A stretch of DNA of 64,000 nucleotides from the NCBI RefSeq assembly GCF_016427565.1, contig NZ_JAELXT010000002.1:333023-397022 (forward strand), read 5' to 3'. A program made the position numbers and the translations under genes. Positions within the stretch are counted from its first letter, which is position 1; every line of letters starts with the position of its first letter. The notes beneath the pieces were generated by a model. It was given only the letters and a program-made list of their open reading frames with translations, was not told the origin of the DNA and did no database searches. This document shows, piece after piece, positions 17,693-27,200 of the stretch. Source of the stretch: Microvirga splendida (GTDB lineage Bacteria > Pseudomonadota > Alphaproteobacteria > Rhizobiales > Beijerinckiaceae).

Positions 17693-19897
17693 TCAAGCCG
17701 CCTTCTTGGCCGCAGCGCGTCCGTAGAAGGTCTCGCCGCTTGACGCCATGTCCACGACGATCTTCGGCGGCGCGAAGCGGTCCCCGTGCTTGGCCTGCAA
17801 TGTCCGGCACAGCTCCACGAAGGTCTTCGCGCCCATGAAGTCGATGTAGGACAGCGCGCCGCCCGTATAGGGCGCGAAGCCGAAGCCCAGAATCGAGCCC
17901 ACATCCGCCTCGCGCGGATCGGTGACGACGCCCTCCTCGACCGTGCGCGCCGCTTCCAGGGCCTGCGTGACGAGCAGGCGCTGTTTCAACTCGTCCATGT
18001 CGATGAGTTCGGCCGCCGCCGGGTTCACCTGCAGGTCCTTCAGGCCGGGCCAGAGACGCTTGGGTGCGCCTTCCGGATAGTCGTAGAAGCCCTTGCGGTT
18101 CTTGCGGCCGAAGCGTCCTTCCTTCTCCACGAGCGTGGTGAGAAGCTCCTCCTGCTCCGGGATGATGGCGGCCTCGCCCAGTTGCGCCTTGGTGGCGCGC
18201 AGGATCTTGAGGCCGAGATCGACGCCGACCTCGTCGTTGAGCGAGAGCGGCCCGACGGGCATGCCAGCCTGCTTGCCGGCCTGCTCGATCATCGTGGCCG
18301 GCACGCCCTGGGTGAGCATCAGATGGCCTTCGAGAATGTAGGCGAGCACGCAGCGATTGGCGAAGAAGCCGCGCGAGTCGTTGACCACGATGGGCGTCTT
18401 CTTGATCAGGCGCACATAGTCGAGCGCGGTGGCGAGCGCCTTGTCGCCCGTCTCCTTGCCCATGATGACCTCGACCAGCATCATCTTCTCGACCGGCGAG
18501 AAGAAGTGGATGCCGATGAACTGGCCGGCATTCTTCGACTGCTGCGCCAAGCCTGAAATCGGGAGCGTCGAGGTGTTGGAGGCGAAGATGCAGTCCGGCC
18601 GGATCGCAGCCTCAACTTGTCGGATCACCTCGGCCTTCACCTTCGGATCCTCGAACACCGCCTCGATGACGAGATCGCAATCCTTCAGATCTTTGTAGTC
18701 GGCGGAGGGCGTGATGCGCGCCAGCAGCGCGTCGCGGTCCGCGGTCTTGGCGCGGCCCTTCATGATCTGGTCGCTCATGAGCTTGTGCGAATGCGCCTTG
18801 CCCTTCTCGGCCGCTTCCACGTCCCGGTCGATGAGCACGACCTCGAGGCCCGCATTGGCCGTGACGTAGGCCACGCTCGCGCCCATGAAGCCCGCGCCGA
18901 TCACGCCGACCTTTTTGAGGCTCGTGGCCGGCACGTCCTTGGGACGGCGCGCCCCCTTGTTGAGGTCCTGCATGGAGATGAAGAGCGTGCGGATCATCGC
19001 CGCCGCCTCCTTCGAGCGCAGGATCTTGGCGAACCAGCGCGACTCCACCTTCAGGGCGAGATCCATCGGGAGCTGCAAGCCCTGGTAGACGGATTCGAGA
19101 ATCGCCCGGATCGCCGGGTAATTATCCTGCGTCTCGCGGCGGTAGATGGCGTTGGCCGGAGGCCAGATCTGCATGCCGGCGGCGGAATAGACCTTGTTGG
19201 AGGGCAGCTTGTAGCCCTTCTGGTCCCACGGTGCGACGGCCGACCCGCCTTGCTTGATCCAGTCCTTGGCGGCCTGCACGATCCCGTCGCGCGGCGCCAC
19301 CGCATGCACGAGGCCCATGTTGCGCGCCATCAAGGGGCGGATCTGCTCGCCCTTGAACAGCATCTGCAGGGCGTCGCCCGTCTGCATGAGGCGCGCCACG
19401 CGCTGCGTGCCGCCGGCGCCGGGGAAGAGCCCAACCTTCACCTCGGGCAGACCCACGCGGGTGGAATCCACATCCGACAGCACGCGGAAATGGCAGGCGA
19501 GCGCGAGCTCGAAGGCGCCGCCGAGGCACACGCCGTGCACGGCTGCGGCGAACGGCTTGCCGCAGGTTTCCAGCCGGCGATAGAGCAGCGAGAGCTTGCG
19601 GGACTCGTCGAAGAAGAACTGCATGGCAGCCTCTTCGCCCTTCTCCTTGGCCAAGCGCGCATACTCCGCGCCGAGGCCCTGGAGCATGGTGAGGTCCGCG
19701 CCGCCCGAGAACGCCTCCTTGCCGGAGGTGATGACGCAGCCCTTGATGGCCTCGTCGCCGGCAACCTTGTCGATGATCTGCTCCAGCTCGCCCATCACCT
19801 CGGGGGTGATGACATTCATGGAGCGGCCGGGCATGTCCCAGGTGGCGAGCGCGATGCCGTCGGCGTCGGTCTCGAAGCGGAAATTGGTGAAGTTCAT
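17693..19897 (-). CDS. fadB: Bifunctional enoyl-CoA hydratase / 3-hydroxyacyl-CoA dehydrogenase
   Basis: A 734-residue alpha subunit of the beta-oxidation complex. Residues about 1-190 are a crotonase domain (GGADLTMLQG oxyanion-hole region, GVCLGGAFELALACH, then LPEVKVGLFPGAGGTQR with the catalytic Glu). From about 325 comes the NAD-binding fold (KVGVIGAGFMGASVAYVT, DRDVEAAEKG) with FIGIHFFSPVEKMMLVEVI containing the dehydrogenase His, and the C-terminal helical domains (GFFANRCVLAYI and GFGFAPYTGG). It hydrates trans-2-enoyl-CoA and oxidises the hydroxyacyl-CoA. Gene order fadE-fadA-fadB, all in one direction, supports a fatty-acid oxidation operon. Confidence 0.95.
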   Translation of the reverse strand: MNFTNFRFETDADGIALATWDMPGRSMNVITPEVMGELEQIIDKVAGDEAIKGCVITSGKEAFSGGADLTMLQGLGAEYARLAKEKGEEAAMQFFFDESRKLSLLYRRLETCGKPFAAAVHGVCLGGAFELALACHFRVLSDVDSTRVGLPEVKVGLFPGAGGTQRVARLMQTGDALQMLFKGEQIRPLMARNMGLVHAVAPRDGIVQAAKDWIKQGGSAVAPWDQKGYKLPSNKVYSAAGMQIWPPANAIYRRETQDNYPAIRAILESVYQGLQLPMDLALKVESRWFAKILRSKEAAAMIRTLFISMQDLNKGARRPKDVPATSLKKVGVIGAGFMGASVAYVTANAGLEVVLIDRDVEAAEKGKAHSHKLMSDQIMKGRAKTADRDALLARITPSADYKDLKDCDLVIEAVFEDPKVKAEVIRQVEAAIRPDCIFASNTSTLPISGLAQQSKNAGQFIGIHFFSPVEKMMLVEVIMGKETGDKALATALDYVRLIKKTPIVVNDSRGFFANRCVLAYILEGHLMLTQGVPATMIEQAGKQAGMPVGPLSLNDEVGVDLGLKILRATKAQLGEAAIIPEQEELLTTLVEKEGRFGRKNRKGFYDYPEGAPKRLWPGLKDLQVNPAAAELIDMDELKQRLLVTQALEAARTVEEGVVTDPREADVGSILGFGFAPYTGGALSYIDFMGAKTFVELCRTLQAKHGDRFAPPKIVVDMASSGETFYGRAAAKKAA

Positions 19898-19913
19898 CTC
19901 ATCCTCCCTCGGA

Positions 19914-20024
19914 CCTCATCCTGAGGAGCCCGCATTGAGCGGGCGTCTCGAAGGATGGTCCAGTATGCTCTGGATCCGCATCCTCGCCCTTCGAGACGGC
20001 GCTTCGCGCCTCCTCAGGATGAGG
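19914..20024. repeat. Palindromic repeat (CCTCATCCTGAGGAG type) between fadA and fadB
   Basis: The 111-base element has complementary ends (CCTCATCCTGAGGAG and CTCCTCAGGATGAGG) and an inner pair GTCTCGAAGGATG / CATCCTCGCCCTTCGAGAC, forming one long imperfect hairpin. This is a familiar Hyphomicrobiales intergenic repeat. It nearly fills the 146-base gap between fadA and fadB and could uncouple their expression. Confidence 0.85.
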
Positions 20025-20043
20025 ATGCTTGCGTTGCGTTTCG

Positions 20044-21252
20044 TCAAACCCGCTCGATGATCGCAGCCGTGCCCATGCCGGCGGCGACGCACAGCGTCAC
20101 GAGAGCCGTCTGCTTGTTTGTGCGCTCCAGCTCGTCGAGCACCGTGCCGAGGATCATGGCGCCGGTGGCGCCCAGCGGATGGCCCATGGCGATGGCGCCG
20201 CCATTCACGTTGACCTTCGCCGGATCGAGATCCATCGCCTGCATGTAGCGCAGCACCACCGACGAGAACGCCTCGTTGATCTCGAAGAGGTCGATGTCGT
20301 CCTTGGTCATGCCGGCCTTGCGCAAAGCCAGCTCCGACACGTCGATGGGGCCGGTGAGCATAAGCGCGAGATCGGACCCGATGGAGGCAAAGCCCTTGAT
20401 GCGGGCGCGCGGCTTCAGGCCAGCCTTTTCGCCGCCCTCTCTGTTGCCGACGAGAACGGCAGCGGCGCCATCGACAATGCCCGACGAGTTGCCCGCATGA
20501 TGCACGTGGTTGACGAACTCCACGTCCGGGTGAGCCGCGATCGCCACCGCGTCGAAGCCGCCCATCTCGCCCATCTGCACGAAGGCGGCCTTGAGCTGGC
20601 CCAGCGACTGCATGTCGGTCTGCGGCCGCATGTGCTCGTCCTTCGCCAAGATGGTCAGGCCGTTGATGTCCTTCACCGGCACGACGGACTTGGAGAAGCG
20701 CCCCTCGTCCCAGGCTTTTCCGGCGCGCTTCTGCGAATCGACCGCGTAGGCATCGACGTCATCGCGCGAGAAGCCGTATTTGGTGGCGATCAGATCGGCC
20801 GAGATGCCCTGCGGCAGGAAGTAGTTGGGAATAGCGATGCCCGGATCCACCGGCCATGCGCCGCCCGAGGCGCCCATGCCGACGCGGCTCATGGATTCCA
20901 CGCCGCCGCCGATGGTGATGTCCTTCATGCCCGACATGACCTGCGCGGCGGCGAGCGCCACCGCATCGAGGCCGGAGGCGCAGAAGCGGTTGATCTGCAC
21001 GCCCGGCACCTCCTTGCCGAAGCCGGCTTTGAGCGCCGCCGCACGCGCGATGTCGCCGCCCGCCTCGCCCACCGGGTCGACGCAGCCGAGCACCACGTCC
21101 TCCACCAGCTTCGGGTCGAGATCGTTGCGCTTGCGGATCGCGTCGAGCGCGGTGACGGCGAGGTCCACCGCCGGAATCTCGTGCAGCGAACCATCCGGCT
21201 TGCCGCGCCCGCGCGGCGTGCGGACGGCGTCGTAGATATAGGCTTCAGCCAT
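20044..21252 (-). CDS. fadA: Acetyl-CoA C-acyltransferase (3-ketoacyl-CoA thiolase)
   Basis: A 402-residue thiolase of normal length. The nucleophilic cysteine is in [15 protein letters not shown] (residue about 89), and the other active-site blocks are [32 protein letters not shown] (catalytic His) and the C-terminal [16 protein letters not shown] (second Cys). The N-terminus [14 protein letters not shown] is also typical. It cleaves 3-ketoacyl-CoA to acetyl-CoA and a shortened acyl-CoA, working with FadB next door. Confidence 0.95.
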   Translation of the reverse strand: MAEAYIYDAVRTPRGRGKPDGSLHEIPAVDLAVTALDAIRKRNDLDPKLVEDVVLGCVDPVGEAGGDIARAAALKAGFGKEVPGVQINRFCASGLDAVALAAAQVMSGMKDITIGGGVESMSRVGMGASGGAWPVDPGIAIPNYFLPQGISADLIATKYGFSRDDVDAYAVDSQKRAGKAWDEGRFSKSVVPVKDINGLTILAKDEHMRPQTDMQSLGQLKAAFVQMGEMGGFDAVAIAAHPDVEFVNHVHHAGNSSGIVDGAAAVLVGNREGGEKAGLKPRARIKGFASIGSDLALMLTGPIDVSELALRKAGMTKDDIDLFEINEAFSSVVLRYMQAMDLDPAKVNVNGGAIAMGHPLGATGAMILGTVLDELERTNKQTALVTLCVAAGMGTAAIIERV

Positions 21253-21276
21253 GGAGGCCTCCCAGAACGATCATGT

Positions 21277-21369
21277 GTCATCCCGGGGCTGCGGAGCAGA
21301 ACCCGGGATCGTTGGCAAAATTAGAACGCTGTACTCGTCATGCGATCCCGGCTCTTCGGCCGGGATAAC
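21277..21369. repeat. Palindromic repeat (GTCATCCCGG type) between fadE and fadA
   Basis: About 93 bases with GTCATCCCGGGGCTGCGG and CAGAACCCGGGATCG, then a second half with GCGATCCCGGCTCTTCGGCC-GGGATAAC. Both halves fold into hairpins, separated by an AT-richer middle (21318-21330). It lies in the 125-base gap between fadE and fadA and resembles the elements at 15154 and 34885. Confidence 0.75.
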
Positions 21370-21377
21370 GCTTGCTA

Positions 21378-23171
21378 TCAAAAGGCTTCCATCGGCAGCG
21401 CCATGGTGGTGTCCGCGCCCGTGGTGATGCGGGCAAGGCGCGTGGCGGTCTCAGGCATCATGCGCTCCATGTAGAAGCGGCCGGTGAGCAGCTTGGCGTC
21501 CATCCTGTCGGCCACGCCGTTGCCTTCGGCCTTCCTGCCTTGAGCGGCCTTCGCCATCTTGGCCCACATATAGCCCATGACCACGGTGCCGAAGAGATGC
21601 ATGTAGTCGGTGGCGCCAGCGCCGGCATTGTCGGGCTTCGCCATGGCGTTCTGCATGAACCACATGGTGGCCTGCTGGAGATGGCCGAGACCCTGCTGCA
21701 GCGGCGCGATATAGGACTGCAAGCTCTCGTCGCCCGCGTTCTCCTGGCAGAAGGCGCCGACCTCGTTGAAGAAGGTCATGACGGCGCGCCCGCCATCCTT
21801 TCCGAGCTTGCGGCCCACGAGGTCCATGGCCTGGATGCCGTTGGCGCCCTCGTAGATCTGGGTGATGCGGGCATCGCGCACGAACTGCGACATGCCCCAT
21901 TCCTCGATATAGCCGTGGCCGCCGAACATCTGCTGCGCCTTGACGGCATTGTCGAAGCCGAGATCCGTGAGCACGCCTTTCACCACCGGGGTCATGAGGC
22001 CCATGTAGTCCTCGGCCGTCTGGCGCTGCGCGTCGTCGGAGGAGCGGTGTGCGATGTCGCTGTTGAGGCCGGTCCAGACGATGAGCGCGCGGCCCGCCTC
22101 GTTGAAGGCCTTGATCGACATCAGCGTGCGCCGCACGTCCGGGTGCACGATGATCGGATCGGCGGGCTTGTCGGGGAACTTCGCGCCCGTGAGCGAGCGG
22201 CCCTGCAGGCGGTCTTTCGCATAGGCGACCGCGTTCTGATAGGCGACCTCGGACTGGGCCAGCCCCTGCACGCCCACCGCGAGCCGCGCCTCGTTCATCA
22301 TTACGAACATGGCGTTGAGGCCGCGGTTTTCCTGGCCGACGAGCCAGCCCTTCGCGCCATCGTAGTTCATGACGCAGGTGGCGTTGCCGTGGATGCCCAT
22401 CTTGTGCTCGAGCGATCCGCAGGAGACGCCGTTGCGCTCGCCGAGCGAGCCGTCCTCGTTGACGAGAACCTTCGGCACCACGAAGAGCGAGATGCCCTTG
22501 GTGCCGGCAGGCGCGCCCTCGATGCGGGCGAGCACCAGGTGGACGATGTTCTCCGCCATGTCGTGATCGCCGGCGGAGATGAAGATCTTGGTGCCGGAAA
22601 TGGCATAGGAGCCGTCGCCGTTCGGCACGGCCTTGGTCTTGAGCATCCCGAGATCCGTGCCGCAATGGGGCTCGGTGAGGTTCATGGTGCCGGTCCATGT
22701 GCCCTCGATCATCTTGGGCAGATAGGTTCGCTTCTGCTCCTCGGTGCCGTGCTCGATGAGCGCCGCGATGGCGCCTTGCGTCAGGCCCGGATACATGCCG
22801 AGCGCCAGGTTCGACGAGGAGACGAATTCCTGCATGATGGTGTTGAGGACGGACGGGAGCCCCTGCCCGCCGAACTCCTCCGGCGCCGCCAGGCCCATCC
22901 AGCCGCCGGCGGCATAGGCCTCGTAGGCTTGCCTGAAGCCTTTCGGCGTCGTGACCGTTCCGTCCGGGTTGCGGGTGCAGCCCTCCTGGTCGCCGGAGAG
23001 GTTCAGGGGCGCGAAGACCTCCTCGCAGAGCTTGGCGCCCTCGGCGAGGATCGCCTCCACCGTGTCGGTGGTCGCATCGGCAAAACCGGGCAGGTTGTTG
23101 TAGCGCTCGATGGGGAACACGTCGTTCAGAAGGAACATGACGTCTTCGACGGGGGCCTTGTAGACCGGCAT
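21378..23171 (-). CDS. fadE: Acyl-CoA dehydrogenase, 597 residues (FadE-like with C-terminal extension)
   Basis: An acyl-CoA dehydrogenase of the long (about 600-residue) type. FAD and substrate motifs are present: GWMGLAAPEEFGGQG, MNLTEPHCGTDLGMLKTKA, AISGTKIFISAGDHD, the MFGGHGYIEEWGMSQ segment and RDARITQIYEGANGIQ with the catalytic Glu. The final 130 residues form the extra helical domain of this subgroup. Start 23171 (MPVYKAPVED) matches family N-termini and has GGGAGA upstream; 18 further in-frame residues upstream look non-coding. It catalyses the first step of acyl-CoA beta-oxidation. A dyad at 23236 and the MerR-type gene lie upstream. Confidence 0.94.
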   Translation of the reverse strand: MPVYKAPVEDVMFLLNDVFPIERYNNLPGFADATTDTVEAILAEGAKLCEEVFAPLNLSGDQEGCTRNPDGTVTTPKGFRQAYEAYAAGGWMGLAAPEEFGGQGLPSVLNTIMQEFVSSSNLALGMYPGLTQGAIAALIEHGTEEQKRTYLPKMIEGTWTGTMNLTEPHCGTDLGMLKTKAVPNGDGSYAISGTKIFISAGDHDMAENIVHLVLARIEGAPAGTKGISLFVVPKVLVNEDGSLGERNGVSCGSLEHKMGIHGNATCVMNYDGAKGWLVGQENRGLNAMFVMMNEARLAVGVQGLAQSEVAYQNAVAYAKDRLQGRSLTGAKFPDKPADPIIVHPDVRRTLMSIKAFNEAGRALIVWTGLNSDIAHRSSDDAQRQTAEDYMGLMTPVVKGVLTDLGFDNAVKAQQMFGGHGYIEEWGMSQFVRDARITQIYEGANGIQAMDLVGRKLGKDGGRAVMTFFNEVGAFCQENAGDESLQSYIAPLQQGLGHLQQATMWFMQNAMAKPDNAGAGATDYMHLFGTVVMGYMWAKMAKAAQGRKAEGNGVADRMDAKLLTGRFYMERMMPETATRLARITTGADTTMALPMEAF

Positions 23172-23235
23172 TCGGATGTCTCCCAGGTCGTTTGCCGATA
23201 GGCATCTTCCCATATGGAAGGCCATCGGCCAAGCA

Positions 23236-23257
23236 GATAGTTCACATATAAACTATC
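23236..23257. promoter_or_regulatory. Operator-like dyad GATAGTT-N8-AACTATC upstream of fadE
   Basis: A perfect 7+7 inverted repeat with an 8-base spacer lies 65 bases upstream of the fadE start, in an AT-rich patch that also provides a plausible promoter for the beta-oxidation genes. Such symmetry marks a dimeric regulator site. Candidates are the neighbouring MerR-type protein or a TetR-type fatty-acid regulator encoded elsewhere. Confidence 0.55.
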
Positions 23258-23384
23258 CAGCCGCATTTGGAAGAGGCGGGCGCTAAATCTTCCGAGGGAG
23301 AGAAGGAAGGTTGTGCCCGGAGCGGAGGCTTGCCGGCCGCCCCGGGCCGGGCCCTGCCTGCACGACCTCGAGCGGACAAACAAA

Positions 23385-23428
23385 AAGCCCTCCGGTATCA
23401 GGGCGGAGAGCCTGATGCCGAAGGGCTT
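23385..23428 (-). terminator. Strong rho-independent terminator after the MerR gene
   Basis: Read on the minus strand, AAGCCCTTCGGCATCAGG pairs with CCTGATACCGGAGGGCTT (18 positions, two imperfect) around an 8-base loop, followed by TTTGTTTG. It sits 30 bases after the MerR stop and separates it from fadE. A T-run on the other side makes it potentially bidirectional. Confidence 0.88.
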
Positions 23429-23457
23429 GTTTTAGAGGGCTGCGCGAGGCGCGAGGA

Positions 23458-23869
23458 TCAGGCGGCAGCGGCCACGCCGGCGCGGCGGGCCTGGAGTTCG
23501 ACCAGGGCTTCCTCGATTTCCTTCTTCTGCTGCTCGAGATGCTGGATCTGGTCCTCGATCTGATCGAGCGACAGCTTGAGGTTCAGGGCGGGGCCGTTGC
23601 CCGACCGCTCTTCGGCCAGCATGGCGCGGATCTCGGTCAGGGTGAAGCCGAGCTGCTTGCCCTTCAGGATCACGGAGAGACGCTCCCGGTCGCGGGCGTC
23701 GTAGATGCGGGCGGTGCCATCCCGGCGGGGGGGACAGGAGGCCGCGATCCTCGTAGAAGCGGAGCGTCCGGAGGGTCACCCCGAACTCGCGTGCGAGGTC
23801 GCCGATCGTGTAGTACTTGGCGCCCTCTGCTTCATTGTCAGCTTTGGCGCCGATTGCGTATTGGTCCAT
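23458..23869 (-). pseudogene. MerR-family regulator interrupted by a +1 shift in a C7 run
   Basis: Two reading frames together give one MerR-type protein of about 137 residues. The first frame has the helix-turn-helix YYTIGDLAREFGVTLRTLRFYEDRGLLSP; the second has VILKGKQLGFTLTEIRAMLAEE and a coiled-coil dimer helix (LDQIEDQIQHLEQQKKEIEEAL). They differ by exactly one base, and the break coincides with seven consecutive C (minus strand; G7 near 23727-23733). With six, the sequence would read SPRRDGTARIYDARDRERLS, the normal wing. The protein resembles MerR regulators found beside acyl-CoA dehydrogenase genes. A sequencing error, a recent mutation or slippage are all possible. An alternative start is 23881. 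Confidence 0.8.
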
Positions 23870-24237
23870 GGAATGCCCCATCGTCTCAGTGTTCTCGGCT
23901 CGGTGCACAGCGCACATCCCCTTTGGTAACGAAATGATAGAACATATGTTTCAGAAGATGCAAGAGTATTACAAAGATCCTGTGCCGGTAGGGCAGCAGA
24001 ACCTGCCTCCTGCGGCATGACCAAAGGGAAGTTTCTGCCTCCCAAACGGGCAATCTGCCCCAAACCCTCTCCATTTAACGGGTTTTTTACTACGCCCGAC
24101 GAAAGCTGCGGCGTCGGATGAAGGGTCCGGAGGCGCCGTGATTCGCCTCCTGTCGGCACCCTTTGCTCGCCGGGCGGACATCGGCACGGGGCCCTGGTTC
24201 GTCTTGAGGAGTTCCAGCGTATCCCCGCGAGCCTGCC
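23870..24237. other. Intergenic stretch between the MerR gene and the SEL1 protein
   Basis: No convincing gene was found in these 368 bases. The left part (23930-23975) is AT-rich and holds the perfect palindrome AACATATGTT at 23941-23950, preceded by GATAG, a half-site also seen in the dyad at 23236; it probably contains the MerR promoter and perhaps its own operator. The remainder is GC-rich leader before the SEL1 gene. A 28-codon reading frame at 23934-24020 lacks a ribosome site. Confidence 0.5.
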
Positions 24238-27200
24238 ATGAGACGACACGTCCTCTCACGCCTTGACGACCTGGACCGCGATGCCCGCGCGCTGGCGGCC
24301 GCCGCCGCGCGCCGGGCCGGTCTGAGCCTCGAGGAATGGGCCGCCGCCGTGCTCGACCCGCAGGACGAGCCTGCGCTGCGCCCACGCCCCCCGCAGCGGA
24401 GGGCCGGCAGCGATCTCGATGCCCTGATCGCCCGCATGTCGCCTGCGTCCCGTCCCGAACCGACAAGAGATTACGAAGCCCTCATGGCCGCCATTGCGGC
24501 CGAGAGCGAGCGGCAGGCCCAGGATCAGACTGCACGGACGGCCATCGCTCTGGAGTCGATGGCAAGCTGGATCGAGCAGGCCGAGACCCGCCTCGACGAG
24601 GCGGCCCGCGCGTCCGCGGACCAGCAGGACCGCATCGCGGCGATCCTGTCCCAGGCCCTGTCGTCCCTGAAGGAGCGCCTCGATACGGTCGAGCGCCGGG
24701 TCGCCTCCGAGCAGGCCCCTCCGCCGCGCATCGAATTTCCCACCGAGGAGGCGCTCAGAGCCCTCGCTCCCGTATCCGAGACCCTATCCGGCCTGCGGGC
24801 CGACATGACCCGGCTCGCCGCCCGCCTGGAGCAGCCGGCCCCGGACGTCTCGCCGGCCGTCGAGACGATCCGCGCCGAGATCGACACGCTGCGCTCCGGC
24901 ATGGAGCATCTGGCGACCCGCCGGGACATCGCCGCCCTCGGCACATCCCTCGGATCCATCGCCAGGGATCTCGGGCAGGGGCCGACGGGCAAGGACCTGC
25001 ACAGTCTCGCGGGCTCGATGAGCGTCGTCTACGAACAGGTCCAGACCCTCTCCGAGCAGGTCAACCACGAGCTGCATCAGCACCTCGGCCTGGGGATCGA
25101 CCGCATCGCGGAGAAGATCGACCGTATGGCCGGAACGGGCGTCGACCGCACGGTGATCGACTTCCTGAGCGGCCAGATCGTGGACCTGCGTCACGACCTG
25201 GCAAGCCGCGCCGAGCCGGAGCAGATGGCCCGGCTCTCCGGCGAGATCGAGACCCTGAGCCGGCAGATCGCCGAGATGCGCCTTCACCAGGTCGGCAAGG
25301 GCGACCTCACCGCCCTGAAGCGGTCACTCGACGATGTCTGCTCAGCCCTCTACGTCACCGCCACGGCCCAGGACACCAGCAAGGTTCCGGAACTGCTGGA
25401 AAGCGTGGACCGCCGCCTCGATCTCCTGGTCCGCCGCCCGGAGCCTAAACCGGCCGATCTCGCGCCGATCGGCGAGCAGCTGGCGCTCCTGACCGAGCGC
25501 ATGGCCGCCCTGTCCGGCAGCCGCTCCCCCGAGGGCGAAGCGTCAAGCGGAATGGAGGAGCGCCTGTCGGTCCAGATCAGGGCCCTGGCCGAGCGGGAGA
25601 CGCTTTCCCATGAACCGCTCCTGCAGCGGTTCGACCGGATCGAGCAGGAACTGCGCCAGCTCGACCGGCGGGCCGAGCCCGCCGGCGTGGCCCAGATGCT
25701 CCGCACCATCGAAGAAAAGCTCGACCGACCTGCCGCTCCACCGGCAGGCCTCGACGCCCTGGAGCGGCAGGTCGCGGCGCTTGCGGAGCGCCTCGGGTCC
25801 GTGCCCGGCGAGCCGCTGCACAAGGCCCTGGAGGCGGCGGCCGGAATCGCCGAGCGCGCCGCCCGTGCCGCGTTGAACGACATCCGACCCGCCCTGCCGG
25901 ATGCCGGCGATCTGGACGCCCTCAAGCACGGCTTCGTCGAGCTGAAGGCCCTTCACACCCGCTCGGACAGGAAAACCCAGGAAACCCTCAGGTCGGTCCA
26001 TGAGGCCCTTGAGGCGCTGGCGTCCCGCCTGCCGGGCCAGGCAGCTACGGGGGCCGCCCCCCTGCCCCTCCCAGCCTCCGAACAGCCGCCCTCGGAACTG
26101 CCGCCAGCGGACCGTCTCGAAGCGGCTGTGCGCAAGCTTCATGCGGTCACCCTGTCCCGGGTCGAGGACACCACGCTCAATATTCCCAACGCTCCCGTGC
26201 ATGACCCGAAACCGGCAGAGGCAACGCCCATTGCTGCGGCGGACGAGGATGCCGGACTTGTGCGCGCGAGCTTCATCGCGGCGGCCCGAAGGGCTGCGCA
26301 GAATGCCGGGCCGGAGACCGCGGAGCCTTCCCTCGTGCAGGAGGCAGGCCTGACGGGCGAGAAGGATGACGGCGAGGCCGGAACGGTTGCGCCGCAGCCT
26401 TCCCTCTTCGAGCGCCTGCGCCGGACCTTCGACAACCACAGCCGTCCGCTCCTTCTGGGGCTTGCGTTCCTGGTCCTGGCTGCCGGCACCGCACAGATCC
26501 TGTCGGGCGGGCCGGGCGCTCCGTCCGGCGCTTCGGCAGGTGCCGCGCAGTTGGTCCAGGCTCCCGAGCCGGAAGCCCCCGACACGCCGGCGGCTCCTGC
26601 GGCCAAGCAGGAGTGGAGCCTGTTCCAGACATCGAGCCTTGCCGCACAGCCCTCGAGCCAAGCGTCCTTGGGCCCGGCCCTTCCGGCCGCCGGCCGGTTC
26701 CTCGTGGACCCGGCGACAATCGGCGCAATCCCGGACGAGGTTCCGGCGGGCCTGCGGCAGGCGGCCCTGTCCGGGGATGCGGCGGCGCTCTACGAGATCG
26801 GAGCTCGGCTGACTGAGGGACGCGGCGTGGCCGAGGACCTGCCGACGGCCATCCGGCTCTTCGAGCGCGCCTCCCAGGCGGGCCTCCCGCCGGCCCAGGA
26901 GCGCCTTGCCAGGATGTTCGAGAAGGGTCTCGGGGGCGGGCGCGATCTCAAGCAGGCCGTCTTCTGGTATGAACGGGCGGCCATGGGCGGCCATGTCCGG
27001 GCCATGCACAACCTCGCGACCCTGGTGGCGTCGGGCGCCGCCGGCAAGCCCGATTACGGCGCGGCCCTGCGCTGGTACAGCGAGGCCGCCGAGGCGGGCT
27101 TCCGCGACAGCCAGTTCAACACGGGCCTCCTGCTCACCCGCGGCATCGGGGCCAAACCCAATCTGCCCAAGGCTTTCCAGTGGTTTTCCCTCGCGGCCGC

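Noticed and set aside
23934..24020. A 28-codon plus-strand frame starting MIEHMFQKMQEYY
   Set aside because: AT-rich codons look protein-like, but there is no ribosome site and it overlaps the probable MerR promoter and palindrome.
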